From Exiguobacterium sp018617385 (GTDB lineage: Bacteria; Bacillota; Bacilli; Exiguobacteriales; Exiguobacteriaceae), in the NCBI RefSeq assembly GCF_018617385.1, contig NZ_JACSKA010000002.1, positions 124,001 to 188,000 on the forward strand: a DNA stretch of 64,000 bases, in the 5' to 3' direction. Below are positions 24,814-33,179 of this stretch, piece after piece. Numbering within the stretch: the stretch's first letter is position 1; every line of letters begins with the position of its first letter. The notes beneath the pieces were generated by a model. The model worked only from the letters and a program-made list of their open reading frames with translations. It had not been told where the DNA came from and searched no databases. A program made the translations under genes and the position numbers.

Positions 24814-25540
24814 ACTTCACAATATTGACCGATGAAAACACAAATTTATCGTATCGGTGACGGGCAAACGAATACTCGAACGGTTTCCCATTACTCAAAT
24901 AGACAACTTGCTCGACTTCGATAATCGGTTCAGTGATATCATTCTTCAAGTAAGTTTGATCGTACTCATCCGGTTTATCTGCTCGAATCACTTTATGCGA
25001 GCTTGTAATCGTATAACCTAGCTCTTCTTGAATATACGCATACACGGACTTTTCTAAAATTTCACGTGTGATTCCTGTAATGAGGTTAGCAACCATGTAC
25101 GTCAATTCGATGACATATGGCTCCTCGTCTACGTAACGCACACGACGTATTTCATAGACTGGTTCTGTCAGCTCAATCATGAGATGATTGGCGACTTCCT
25201 GACTCGGAAACTTCACCTCAAAATTGAGGACCTCACTTCGTAACGAGCGATCTCCGATTACTTGAGTCAGCCCTCTCGTTTCTTTGCTAATCACGTTGAT
25301 GCGATCTTTTTGGAAGCTCGACTGTAAAATGAATGTTCCTTTGCCACGTTTACGATAAATCAGCCCTTCCATGACGAGAATCTCAAGCGCACGTTTCATC
25401 GTCATTCGGCTCACCTCAAACTCTTGGGCCAAATGGATTTCATCAGGTAATGCATGTTCTAGCGGATAAACGTGTTCAATAATTCTTTTACGAATTTCAT
25501 CAGCAATGGTTTCATATTTTGGTTTTTTCTTAGTAGACAT
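24812..25540 (-). CDS. gmuR: GntR/HutC-family repressor of the gmu-like operon
   Basis: A 242-residue regulator with an N-terminal winged helix (E-T-I-A-D-E-I-R-K-R-I near 12 and V-S-R-M-T-M-K-R-A near 45) and a C-terminal UTRA ligand domain (about 90-240). ATG 25540 follows GAGGTG. It lies after the GH1 gene in the same position as gmuR in B. subtilis gmuBACDR, so I infer a glucomannan or beta-glucoside-phosphate repressor. GTATAGACAT 13 bases upstream recurs in the gmuB/fusion intergenic region, suggesting autoregulation. Confidence 0.85.
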   Translation of the reverse strand: MSTKKKPKYETIADEIRKRIIEHVYPLEHALPDEIHLAQEFEVSRMTMKRALEILVMEGLIYRKRGKGTFILQSSFQKDRINVISKETRGLTQVIGDRSLRSEVLNFEVKFPSQEVANHLMIELTEPVYEIRRVRYVDEEPYVIELTYMVANLITGITREILEKSVYAYIQEELGYTITSSHKVIRADKPDEYDQTYLKNDITEPIIEVEQVVYLSNGKPFEYSFARHRYDKFVFSSVNIVK

Positions 25541-25552
25541 ATAGCACCTCAT

Positions 25553-25562
25553 GTATAGACAT
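25553..25562. promoter_or_regulatory. Putative GmuR operator, autoregulatory copy
   Basis: GTATAGACAT; its reverse complement ATGTCTATAC is found exactly at 29119-29128, between the gmuB-like gene and the divergent fusion gene. It is part of a larger imperfect inverted repeat up to 25571. Confidence 0.45.
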
Positions 25563-25578
25563 ATATGTACAATATATC

Positions 25579-25612
25579 AAAAAAAACTGACAAAGAGTAG
25601 TCTTTGTCAGTT
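25579..25612 (-). terminator. Hairpin terminator after the GH1 gene
   Basis: An 11-bp perfect stem ACTGACAAAGA / TCTTTGTCAGT with a 4-base loop, followed on the minus strand by TTTTTT. It separates the PTS/GH1 part from gmuR, giving the repressor its own or a read-through transcript. Confidence 0.88.
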
Positions 25613-25619
25613 CGCTTCA

Positions 25620-27044
25620 TTATTCTGTGAAACCTTTCGCTTCAATCAATTCTTTAAACCAGTATCCTGATTTTTTTACAGTACGCTGTTGCGTATCTAA
25701 ATCAATACCTACAAATCCATAGCGATTTTTATAAGCGTTGCTCCATGACCAATTGTCCATGAACGTCCAAAGATGATAGCCTTTCACGTTCGAACCCTCT
25801 TCAATCGCTTGATGCATCCATTTCAGATGTTCACGAATGAAGTCAATCCGATAATCGTCTTGGACACTTCCGTTCTCGTCACGATAACGCTCTTCACCTT
25901 CGACACCCATTCCATTCTCGGAAATGAAGCATGGAATATTACCATAGTTTTCTTTTAGATTGATTAAAATATCATAGATTCCTTTTTCGTAAATTTCCCA
26001 TCCACGATATGGATTCATTTTACGTCCAGGCATCTCATAAAAATCAAATAAGTTTTCCGGTAAGAATGGTGCGTCCGGATTCGGAAGCGATGCTTTCGCT
26101 TTCACGCGACGCGGCTGGTAATAGTTGATGCCAAGCAGATCGACTGTATGTTCTCGAATGAGTTCAAGATCGCCTGCTTCCATCTGTGGCATCGCATCTT
26201 CCGACTTCAGCACATCTACTAATTCTTGAGGGAACGTGCCTAAAACAGATGGATCGAGGAACGAGCGATTGAACATCGCATCAGCAATGCGCGCTGCGCT
26301 CAAATCAGCTGGGTGCTGACTTCTCGGATATGAGGGTGTCAGATTTAAGATGATTCCGATTTGCCCTGATTGTCCCATGTCACGATACGATTCGATTGCC
26401 ATCGCACTCGATAAGATCGAGTGGTACGCCACTTGGACAGCTCGCTTGAAATCAACAACGTTTGGATAATGAAAATCATATAAATATCCACCCTCTACCG
26501 GTACAATCGGTTCATTATGCGTGAACCACTTCTCGACGCGGTCACCAAACAACTCAAAGCATGTCTTCGCAAAGGTGACATATGCCTCCACGACTTCCCG
26601 TGACTCCCAGCCACCTTGTTCTTGAAGCGCCATCGGCATATCAAAGTGATACAGATTGATGAACGGTTCGATACCATGATCGATTAAGCAATTGATGACA
26701 TTGTTATAAAATGTGATTGCCTCTTCATTTACTTCCCCGACACCTTGTGGAAAAAGGCGTGACCATGAAATGGAGAAACGGAACGTGTTATGCCCGAGTT
26801 CTTTCATCAATGCGATATCTTCTTCATACAAATGATAGAAGTTTGAGGCCTCTGTCGCGCTCACGCCATTGAAGAAGCGGTTCGGCTCTTGCATGTACCA
26901 GTAATCCCAGATGTTCAATCCTTTTCCACCTTCAAAAGCAGCACCTTCCATCTGTGTAGCAGAAGAAGCCGTTCCCCACCAAAAGTCTGTCGGAAATTGA
27001 TAGGTCTTTTGCTCTTTCATTCGTGTTTGTGTCGGGTTCGTCAT
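25620..27044 (-). CDS. gmuD: 6-phospho-beta-glycosidase, GH1 (GmuD-like)
   Basis: A 474-residue GH1 hydrolase. The acid/base Glu is in T-H-N-E-P near residue 172 and the nucleophile Glu in I-S-E-N-G near 378. It would split phosphorylated disaccharides brought in by the adjacent PTS. Placement after EIIB-EIIA-EIIC matches gmuD, a phospho-beta-mannosidase/glucosidase of glucomannan use; cellobiose-6-phosphate is an alternative substrate. Confidence 0.88.
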   Translation of the reverse strand: MTNPTQTRMKEQKTYQFPTDFWWGTASSATQMEGAAFEGGKGLNIWDYWYMQEPNRFFNGVSATEASNFYHLYEEDIALMKELGHNTFRFSISWSRLFPQGVGEVNEEAITFYNNVINCLIDHGIEPFINLYHFDMPMALQEQGGWESREVVEAYVTFAKTCFELFGDRVEKWFTHNEPIVPVEGGYLYDFHYPNVVDFKRAVQVAYHSILSSAMAIESYRDMGQSGQIGIILNLTPSYPRSQHPADLSAARIADAMFNRSFLDPSVLGTFPQELVDVLKSEDAMPQMEAGDLELIREHTVDLLGINYYQPRRVKAKASLPNPDAPFLPENLFDFYEMPGRKMNPYRGWEIYEKGIYDILINLKENYGNIPCFISENGMGVEGEERYRDENGSVQDDYRIDFIREHLKWMHQAIEEGSNVKGYHLWTFMDNWSWSNAYKNRYGFVGIDLDTQQRTVKKSGYWFKELIEAKGFTE

Positions 27045-27081
27045 CTTTTATCTCTCCCTTATTTCTATTTTCTCTATTTGT

Positions 27082-28407
27082 TTACACTGCTTCTTGTTTA
27101 TCTGTTGATTCTTCTAACTCTTTTTTCAAGTTCATGCGGTCGATAAATTTCAAGAACGGGAACCAAATCGCCAAAATAATGAAGAAGTTCACGATTTGAA
27201 GAAGACCTCCGGCAAGCGAGTTCGTCGCCATGACACCACTCAAGAACATCGGGACGGTCCATGGAACAGCGACACCCGTTGGTGGTGGGACTAATCCTGT
27301 CGACATCGCGAAGTATGTAACCGTTACCGTCACGAGCGGTGCGACAATCCAAGGAATCATGATGAGCGGGTTCATAACGATCGGAAGTCCGAAGATGACC
27401 GGCTCGTTTACGTTGAATAGTCCAGGTCCGAGGGATAGTTTTCCGATTTGTTTCAACTGTTTCGATTTCAAGAACAACAAGATGGCCACGACGACAGCAA
27501 GTGTAGATCCGGAACCACCAAGCCCTACCGTGTAAATTTCAATGAACTGTTTACTGATAATGTTCGGCACATCTCCAGTCGAGGTATAAGCCGTCAAGTT
27601 TTCCACGGATAATGTGTTCCAAATCGGGTCCATCACCGAGTTGACGATGACCTGACCGTGGAGTCCGAAGAACCAAAATAGCTGAACGAAGAAGATTGCA
27701 ATCAACGTTGGAATGAGACCATTTCCTAATGTCACAAGCGGTTGCTGAACGACGTTGAAAATGACGTCATGAAGATTCGTATTGAATAAGTTCGTCACGA
27801 TGATGTTGAAAGTTAAAAATACAGTCAAGGTTAATAATGCAGGAACAAGTGCTGAGAATGATTTCGCAACAGCTGGCGGTACTCCATCCGGCATCTTGAT
27901 CGTCCAGTTCTTTTGAACGACAAATCGATAAATCTCACCGGAAAGGAATCCGGTAATCATCGCAAGGAACATCCCTTTCGCTCCAAGGCGATCCAATGGA
28001 AGGACATTCCCGACTGCCTCTGACATGCCATCCACTTCAATCAAGAAAGGCGTTAAGAGAAGGAAAGACACGAGTGAAATCGCTCCTCCGAACACAGCCT
28101 CGACTTGATAACTTTTCGATAGATAATACCCGATACCGAAGACGACAAAGATAGACATAATCCCCATCGTTGCAGATGGCGCGTTTCCGAGTGATGTTTT
28201 AAATACACTGAGTGTACTCTCGGACATGAAACGGTCGAGAAACGGCAGGTTTGCAATGACGACGATGATTGACCCAAACATGGTAATTGGGAAAGCGAGC
28301 ATGAATGCATCTCTCAATACTTGTAAATAGCGACTATTGTTTAAGTAGGTCGCCATCGGCATGAGCAGTTTACTGATCATGTTGAACATCTTATTGTCCT
28401 GTGACAT
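27082..28407 (-). CDS. gmuC: PTS EIIC, lactose/cellobiose family (GmuC-like)
   Basis: A 441-residue membrane permease with about ten hydrophobic segments. G-L-H-G-Q near residue 230 and N-E-P-V-I-F-G near 335 are the conserved EIIC-Lac signature stretches involved in sugar binding. ATG 28407 is preceded by GAAGGG; an in-frame GTG at 28416 is less well placed. It works with the separate EIIA and EIIB encoded upstream. Confidence 0.9.
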   Translation of the reverse strand: MSQDNKMFNMISKLLMPMATYLNNSRYLQVLRDAFMLAFPITMFGSIIVVIANLPFLDRFMSESTLSVFKTSLGNAPSATMGIMSIFVVFGIGYYLSKSYQVEAVFGGAISLVSFLLLTPFLIEVDGMSEAVGNVLPLDRLGAKGMFLAMITGFLSGEIYRFVVQKNWTIKMPDGVPPAVAKSFSALVPALLTLTVFLTFNIIVTNLFNTNLHDVIFNVVQQPLVTLGNGLIPTLIAIFFVQLFWFFGLHGQVIVNSVMDPIWNTLSVENLTAYTSTGDVPNIISKQFIEIYTVGLGGSGSTLAVVVAILLFLKSKQLKQIGKLSLGPGLFNVNEPVIFGLPIVMNPLIMIPWIVAPLVTVTVTYFAMSTGLVPPPTGVAVPWTVPMFLSGVMATNSLAGGLLQIVNFFIILAIWFPFLKFIDRMNLKKELEESTDKQEAV

Positions 28408-28412
28408 ATGAT

Positions 28413-28766
28413 TCACCCTTCTTGATTAGGATTTACAATCTTTTGTTCGACCATTTCGACCAAACTCGCTGTCAAATCAAGCATCGTTTGCGTAGACATC
28501 AAATGGTCCTCTGCATGAAGAAGCAATAACGAAACGTCTGTTTTTTCTCCATTCGCTTCTCTTTGGATTTGTGAAAAGTGTGTTTGATGTGCTTCTTTTA
28601 ATTGTTCTCGTGCCTCACCAATCTTTTTTTCGAACGTTTCATATGAATTCGTTTTATACAGTTGAATCGCTTCCTGAATCGAACTTCTCGCATTGCCACT
28701 ATGCAAAATCATCATGAATGCCATTTGTTCTAAGGTTAACTCGTCTACCTGTTCCACGTTATTCAC
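28413..28766 (-). CDS. gmuA: PTS EIIA, lactose/cellobiose family (GmuA-like)
   Basis: A 117-residue helical protein. The phosphorylated histidine is expected at H84 in L-L-L-H-A-E-D-H-L-M, the family signature. It takes phosphate from HPr and passes it to Cys8 of the EIIB. Its start overlaps the EIIB stop (ATGA). Confidence 0.92.
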   Translation of the reverse strand: MNNVEQVDELTLEQMAFMMILHSGNARSSIQEAIQLYKTNSYETFEKKIGEAREQLKEAHQTHFSQIQREANGEKTDVSLLLLHAEDHLMSTQTMLDLTASLVEMVEQKIVNPNQEG

Positions 28767-29059
28767 CCCATTAATTTCATCGCTTGTTCATATGCAGCTT
28801 TTCCATTCGCCGTACCGTACGCCATCATATCGATTACTTCAATCGGTGTTGATGTTTGCGCTTTCAATTTATCCAACAAGAAACGCATTTGTGGACCAAT
28901 CAAAATCACATCTGCCTCGTCCATCTCCGTTACGACTTGATCTTGACCGACTGCCCAAATCTTCGCCTCATCCCCGATTGATGTGGCATGATCTTTCATC
29001 TTTGTTACGAGTAAACTCGTCGACATCCCTGAACTACACGCTAATAAGATTTTCTTCAT
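28763..29059 (-). CDS. gmuB: PTS EIIB, lactose/cellobiose family (GmuB-like)
   Basis: A 98-residue protein beginning M-K-K-I-L-L-A-C-S-S-G-M-S-T; Cys8 is the phosphorylation site of this family. It is the first gene of the minus-strand operon. A perfect cre box lies 19 bases upstream of the start, so glucose repression through CcpA is expected. Confidence 0.92.
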   Translation of the reverse strand: MKKILLACSSGMSTSLLVTKMKDHATSIGDEAKIWAVGQDQVVTEMDEADVILIGPQMRFLLDKLKAQTSTPIEVIDMMAYGTANGKAAYEQAMKLMG

Positions 29060-29077
29060 GTGTCCTCACTCCTTATT

Positions 29078-29091
29078 TGAAATCGGTTACA
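29078..29091. promoter_or_regulatory. cre site (CcpA) upstream of the gmu-like operon
   Basis: TGAAATCGGTTACA, a full match to TGWAANCGNTNWCA, 19 bases before gmuB. Close to the gene, so it likely blocks transcription when glucose is present. Confidence 0.8.
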
Positions 29092-29118
29092 TGTTTTATT
29101 ATACACATGATTAATTTC

Positions 29119-29128
29119 ATGTCTATAC
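29119..29128. promoter_or_regulatory. Putative GmuR operator in the divergent promoter region
   Basis: ATGTCTATAC, the exact complement of the element in front of gmuR. It lies 60 bases before gmuB and 66 bases before the fusion gene, so one site could control both directions. Confidence 0.45.
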
Positions 29129-29193
29129 TTGATTTAAACTTTGTTTAGTTTTTAAATTCATAAGTGTATATCAAATTAATAGGAGGACGGGAT

Positions 29194-30981
29194 ATGAGCG
29201 CTATTCTTTTAAAACCACACTATCAACACCGACTTTGGGGAGGGGAACGGCTGAAGCAATTTGGATTCGAATTCAATGACCCTTCAATTGGTGAAGCCTG
29301 GACGGCTTCTGCATTAGAACAAGGCAGTTCAACCGTTGCTTCCGGACGTTACGTTGGTCTTTCTTTGCGTGAACTCTATCAACAACATCCAGAGTTGTTT
29401 CAAGTTAAAGCGGAAGTGTTTCCGCTACTGATTAAATGGATTGATGCAAATGATGATTTGTCTATTCAAGTTCATCCAGATGATTCGTTAGCAAAACGAC
29501 TCGAAAACGAACCATATGGAAAAAATGAATGTTGGTACATTCTCGATGCTCCAGCAAATGCGACACTCATTTACGGTCACTCCTATACCAGCTCGGAAGA
29601 CTTCAACAAAGCGCTTGAAACAGGCGATTTGGAAAACGGCTTGATACGAAAAGCGATTCATCCCGGTGATTTCTTCTATGTCCCAGCTGGAACGGTCCAT
29701 GCGTTGACCAAAGGGGTATGCGCACTGGAAATTCAACAAAGTTCGGACACAACCTATCGTCTATACGATTACGAGCGATTAGATGTGACGACCGGTCATC
29801 CTCGTGAGCTTCACGTAGAAAAGGGAGTCCTCGCTTCTTTCGTCCCTCACCTTGGCTATAGCGAACCAATCCGTCAACTCGATCACTTTCGAACACGTTT
29901 GACGAAGAATCCATTCTTCTTCGTGGAAAAATGGCACGTTACAGCGAAAGAAAAGATTTCGACCGACACGTTTCGGTTATTATCTGTCGTGGAAGGAATA
30001 TTAATCGTTGATGAGATGGAAGTTCCTACGGGAGGTACACTCCTACTGCCGGCCAATGAGTCGTTCTTGATTGAGGGAGACGCGACTTGTCTAGTGACTG
30101 GTGTTCCTTCCGATGAGAAGCAAGCCGTCCGAGTCGGGATTGATTTAGGAGGGACGAACACTCGGATTGCGGCTGTTTCACTCAAAGGTGAAGTACTGAA
30201 ACAACTCACGTTTAACACGCAGCCTCACCTTCCTTTCGAAGAGGCACTACAATCTATTGAGACTGCGATTCATCAATTCACTATTGAATTCGATATCCGG
30301 CATGTTGGGATTGTGGCTCCCGGTCCACTCGATTTGAAACAAGGGATGTTTTTAACGCCTCCAAACCTCCCGAATTGGCACAATCAAAAAATCGTTGAGC
30401 CTTTAACACAGCGCCTCGGCTTTTCTGTCACCCTTGAAAACGATGCGAATGCGGCAGCTCTCGCAGAAGCCGAATTCGGGGCAGGGAAAGGATTCGATTC
30501 TGTTTTTTATGTAACAGTTAGCACAGGTATTGGTGGCGGTTATGTCTATAAACATCAAATTATTCGAGGGGCGAACGGCAGTGCTGGTGAAATCGGAAAT
30601 ATGATTATTCGTTCGAACGGACCAGCTCACCCTGTACTGAATCGAGGCTCTCTCGAATCACTCGCTAGTGGTACGGCGCTCATGAATCGCGCAAGCGAAA
30701 AGGGCTATACAAACGTCCCTTCGCTATTATTAGATGATGAGTACCGCCATCACTTCGTCGAGGAACTGGCCAGCGGACTAGCTAACATCATTCATACCGT
30801 CGATCCTGATGTGATTGTATTAGGAGGCGGCGTCATGATGTCGGCCTCATTATTTTGGAACGAATTACAACAAGCAGTCTCGAATAAAATGTATCCACAT
30901 GCTAGTGGAAAAACGCGTCTCTGCCTCACTCAATTGTCAGGAGATGCGGGCGTGATTGGCGCTGCCTTTGTCGAAGCATAA
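29194..30981 (+). CDS. Fusion: mannose-6-phosphate isomerase + ROK sugar kinase (GmuF-GmuE)
   Basis: A 595-residue two-domain protein. Residues 1-310 are a class I phosphomannose isomerase: Q-V-H-P-D-D near 92 and Y-V-P-A-G-T-V-H-A-L near 168 give the zinc histidines. From about 315 a ROK kinase follows: G-I-D-L-G-G-T-N-T-R for ATP, E-N-D-A-N-A-A-A with the catalytic Asp, and G-I-G-G-G near 445. In B. subtilis these are separate genes gmuF and gmuE. The ROK part lacks the usual zinc ligands (G-E-I-G-N instead of G-E-x-G-H, and no C-x-C-G-x2-G-C). ATG 29194 follows AGGAGG. Likely role: mannose phosphorylation and conversion to fructose-6-phosphate. Confidence 0.9.
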   Translation: MSAILLKPHYQHRLWGGERLKQFGFEFNDPSIGEAWTASALEQGSSTVASGRYVGLSLRELYQQHPELFQVKAEVFPLLIKWIDANDDLSIQVHPDDSLAKRLENEPYGKNECWYILDAPANATLIYGHSYTSSEDFNKALETGDLENGLIRKAIHPGDFFYVPAGTVHALTKGVCALEIQQSSDTTYRLYDYERLDVTTGHPRELHVEKGVLASFVPHLGYSEPIRQLDHFRTRLTKNPFFFVEKWHVTAKEKISTDTFRLLSVVEGILIVDEMEVPTGGTLLLPANESFLIEGDATCLVTGVPSDEKQAVRVGIDLGGTNTRIAAVSLKGEVLKQLTFNTQPHLPFEEALQSIETAIHQFTIEFDIRHVGIVAPGPLDLKQGMFLTPPNLPNWHNQKIVEPLTQRLGFSVTLENDANAAALAEAEFGAGKGFDSVFYVTVSTGIGGGYVYKHQIIRGANGSAGEIGNMIIRSNGPAHPVLNRGSLESLASGTALMNRASEKGYTNVPSLLLDDEYRHHFVEELASGLANIIHTVDPDVIVLGGGVMMSASLFWNELQQAVSNKMYPHASGKTRLCLTQLSGDAGVIGAAFVEA

Positions 30982-30990
30982 TGAAATTTG

Positions 30991-31025
30991 AAAAACGGAC
31001 GTTCATCGTGAATGTCCGTTTTTTC
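30991..31025 (+). terminator. Terminator of the isomerase-kinase fusion gene
   Basis: AAAACGGACGTTC / GAATGTCCGTTTT (one wobble pair) with a short loop and TTTTTT. Confidence 0.9.
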
Positions 31026-31166
31026 GTATACAGAAATGAGAAATAAATCAACATTATACTTTACGAATCATTTGCGATTTCTTTTCTAGATTGAGTTAGA
31101 TTCGTTTACTTTAGCGTGGTAACGTGAAATGATAATGATACCAACTCTTTAAAGTGAGGTGACGGT

Positions 31167-31604
31167 GTGTCTACCACAGAGCACGAACAAGCGACATCTA
31201 TTTTGCATCACCTCTTTACCGCCTCTTCTTTTGTCGGAATCGATTTCGGTTCTGGCCCAAATCACCATCTCCTCTATTTCAGTCGTCAAGGACTGGAATC
31301 TTGGATTTCTATCGAGGGACCATGGCATGTCCATGCGACGCAAAGTACGTTTGACGAAGGTGAACAACTCGAACAGCTCATGCGCTTAAGACGAGAGCGC
31401 ATCCATCACGTACGACTCGGAGACGAGCATCCTCATCTCGAACTTGAATTTGAATCAGGTTCTCTCCTATTCATCAATGGATATCAAGAACACTTTGAGT
31501 GTTGGCAAGCGGGAGACGCACGACCGCTCGGCGGAGACGCCTATCTCTTGGTCGCGATGCCACAAGGGGAGCTCGCAATCTTTGCGGATGGAGACGACGA
31601 ATGA
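31167..31604 (+). CDS. Protein of unknown function, coupled to a small membrane peptide
   Basis: A 145-residue soluble protein, acidic at its C-terminus, with no motif I recognise. It starts with GTG at 31167, preceded by AAGTGAGGTGA. The sequence alternates short beta-like stretches, with several His and Trp residues but no clear metal site. Its stop overlaps the start of a 30-residue membrane peptide (ATGA). The upstream region contains GATAATGATA (31131-31140), half of a Fur-type box. Confidence 0.7.
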   Translation: MSTTEHEQATSILHHLFTASSFVGIDFGSGPNHHLLYFSRQGLESWISIEGPWHVHATQSTFDEGEQLEQLMRLRRERIHHVRLGDEHPHLELEFESGSLLFINGYQEHFECWQAGDARPLGGDAYLLVAMPQGELAIFADGDDE

Positions 31605-31693
31605 GCACTTGGATGGAGATTGTCTTGTATATGTTGATTGCCGGAGGCGTTAGCCTCGCAATCATCTTATTAAGAAAGATTACGAAAGCATGA
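31601..31693 (+). CDS. 30-residue single-helix membrane peptide
   Basis: ATG at 31601 overlaps the previous stop as ATGA, giving M-S-T-W-M-E, a hydrophobic helix of about 19 residues, then R-K-I-T-K-A and a stop just before a terminator. Composition (one helix, basic C-terminal end) fits a small inner-membrane protein oriented by its positive end. Function unknown; coupling suggests it anchors or modulates the 145-residue protein. Confidence 0.6.
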   Translation: MSTWMEIVLYMLIAGGVSLAIILLRKITKA

Positions 31694-31718
31694 AAAAAGC
31701 GGCCGCGGCCGCCTTTTT
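31693..31718. terminator. Bidirectional GC-rich terminator
   Basis: AAAAAAGCGGCCGC / GCGGCCGCCTTTTT around a perfect 14-base palindrome (31699-31712). It serves the 31601 peptide and, in reverse, the GH1 gene ending at 31718. Confidence 0.85.
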
Positions 31719-33163
31719 CATTTGACTGGTTCCTCTTCATATAAGCTCGCGCCTTGCGAACGAATCACCTCTTGATACCAGAAGAATGATTCTTTCCGTT
31801 TTCGTTCTAACGTACCGGTACCGTCGTCATGTCGATCCACATAAATGAAACCATACCGTTTGCTGTACTCGCCTGTCGAAGCACTCACTAAATCGATACA
31901 GCCCCAACTCGTGTACCCCATCACTTCGACACCATCTTCGATTGCGTCTATCATCCCTTTCAAATGATCACGTAAGTAATCAATCCGATAGTGATCATGA
32001 ATCGTTCCGTCCGACTCGACTTGATCATATGCACCTAATCCATTCTCAACGATGAATAATGGAAGCTCATAACGCTCATATAATTTGTTTAAGATGACAC
32101 GGAGTCCGGTCGGGTCAATCTCCCATCCCCAGTCGCTCGCTTGTAAGTATGGATTTTTGACCCCACTCATGATATTACCTTCCGCTTCATCCTGGTCTTT
32201 TTCAGCCTTTTCAGTGCGCGACATATAATAACTGAGCGAAAAGAAATCAACTGTATTTTCTTTTAGAATTTTAAGGTCGCCATCTTCCATTTCAAGTTCA
32301 ATGCCGTTCTCTTGGAAAAAGCGTTTTGCAAAGCTGGGGTATTTCCCGCGTACGTGAACATCTCCACAGAAGAAGTTCATCATCCGCTCAGCATCGTGGG
32401 CATACCAAACATCGTCCGGGTTTGAGCTGTATGGATAAACCGGAGCTGCAATCAGCATACATCCGATTTGCATCGATGGGTCAATCTCGCGGGCCGCTTT
32501 CGTCGCGAGTGCACTTGCGACCAGTTGATGATGAAGTCCTTGATACGTAAGTTGTAATGTGTTCTCTTCTTCTCGAACTGCGATTCCGAGACTGAGCATC
32601 GGCATGAACTGCGCTCCGTTGATCTCATTGAACGTCAACCAATATTTGACCTTCCCTTTATAACGTTCGAACAAGACGTGGCTGTATCGTTCGAAATAGG
32701 TGACTAAGCGACGGTCTCGCCACCCTCCATAATGCTTCGCAAGATGTAAGGGCATCTCATAATGAGAAATCGTCACGAGTGGTTCAATGCCTTGGGCGAC
32801 CAACTCATCGATGACACGATCATAGAATTGGAGTCCCTCCTCATTCGGTTCCACTTCATCGCCGTTCGGGAAAATTCGTGACCAGGCAATCGACATACGG
32901 AACGTCTTGAATCCCATTTCCTTAAAAAGGGCGATATCTTCTTTGTAACGATGATAGAAGTCAATTCCTTCATGGTTCGGATATGAATATTCATCATGTA
33001 ACTCAAAATCAAACGCTGGGTCATGAATGATTTTCATTCGCTGTTTCCCACCTGGCATCACGTCTGCAATCGAAAGTCCTTTACCGCCTTCCTGATAACC
33101 GCCCTCTAGTTGATTGGCCGCAGTGGCCCCGCCCCATAGAAAATCACTTGATACTTGTTTCAT
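31718..33163 (-). CDS. bglH: 6-phospho-beta-glucosidase, GH1
   Basis: A 481-residue GH1 hydrolase with T-F-N-E-I near residue 180 (acid/base) and V-E-N-G near 375 (nucleophile). ATG 33163 has AAAGGAGG; the frame is open further but that lies in the end of bglP. It follows the beta-glucoside PTS gene by 16 bases and should split aryl-beta-glucoside-6-phosphates or cellobiose-6-phosphate. Confidence 0.92.
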   Translation of the reverse strand: MKQVSSDFLWGGATAANQLEGGYQEGGKGLSIADVMPGGKQRMKIIHDPAFDFELHDEYSYPNHEGIDFYHRYKEDIALFKEMGFKTFRMSIAWSRIFPNGDEVEPNEEGLQFYDRVIDELVAQGIEPLVTISHYEMPLHLAKHYGGWRDRRLVTYFERYSHVLFERYKGKVKYWLTFNEINGAQFMPMLSLGIAVREEENTLQLTYQGLHHQLVASALATKAAREIDPSMQIGCMLIAAPVYPYSSNPDDVWYAHDAERMMNFFCGDVHVRGKYPSFAKRFFQENGIELEMEDGDLKILKENTVDFFSLSYYMSRTEKAEKDQDEAEGNIMSGVKNPYLQASDWGWEIDPTGLRVILNKLYERYELPLFIVENGLGAYDQVESDGTIHDHYRIDYLRDHLKGMIDAIEDGVEVMGYTSWGCIDLVSASTGEYSKRYGFIYVDRHDDGTGTLERKRKESFFWYQEVIRSQGASLYEEEPVK

Positions 33164-33179
33164 GTTGTCTCCTCCTTTG

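Noticed and set aside
31130..31143. Fur box before the 31167 gene
   Set aside because: GATAATGATA matches the first half of the 19-base consensus but the second half does not, so it is kept only as a note in the gene entry.
31693..31718. GC-rich palindrome as a special recombination or restriction-related site
   Set aside because: A run of T on both sides and position between converging genes make it an ordinary bidirectional terminator.
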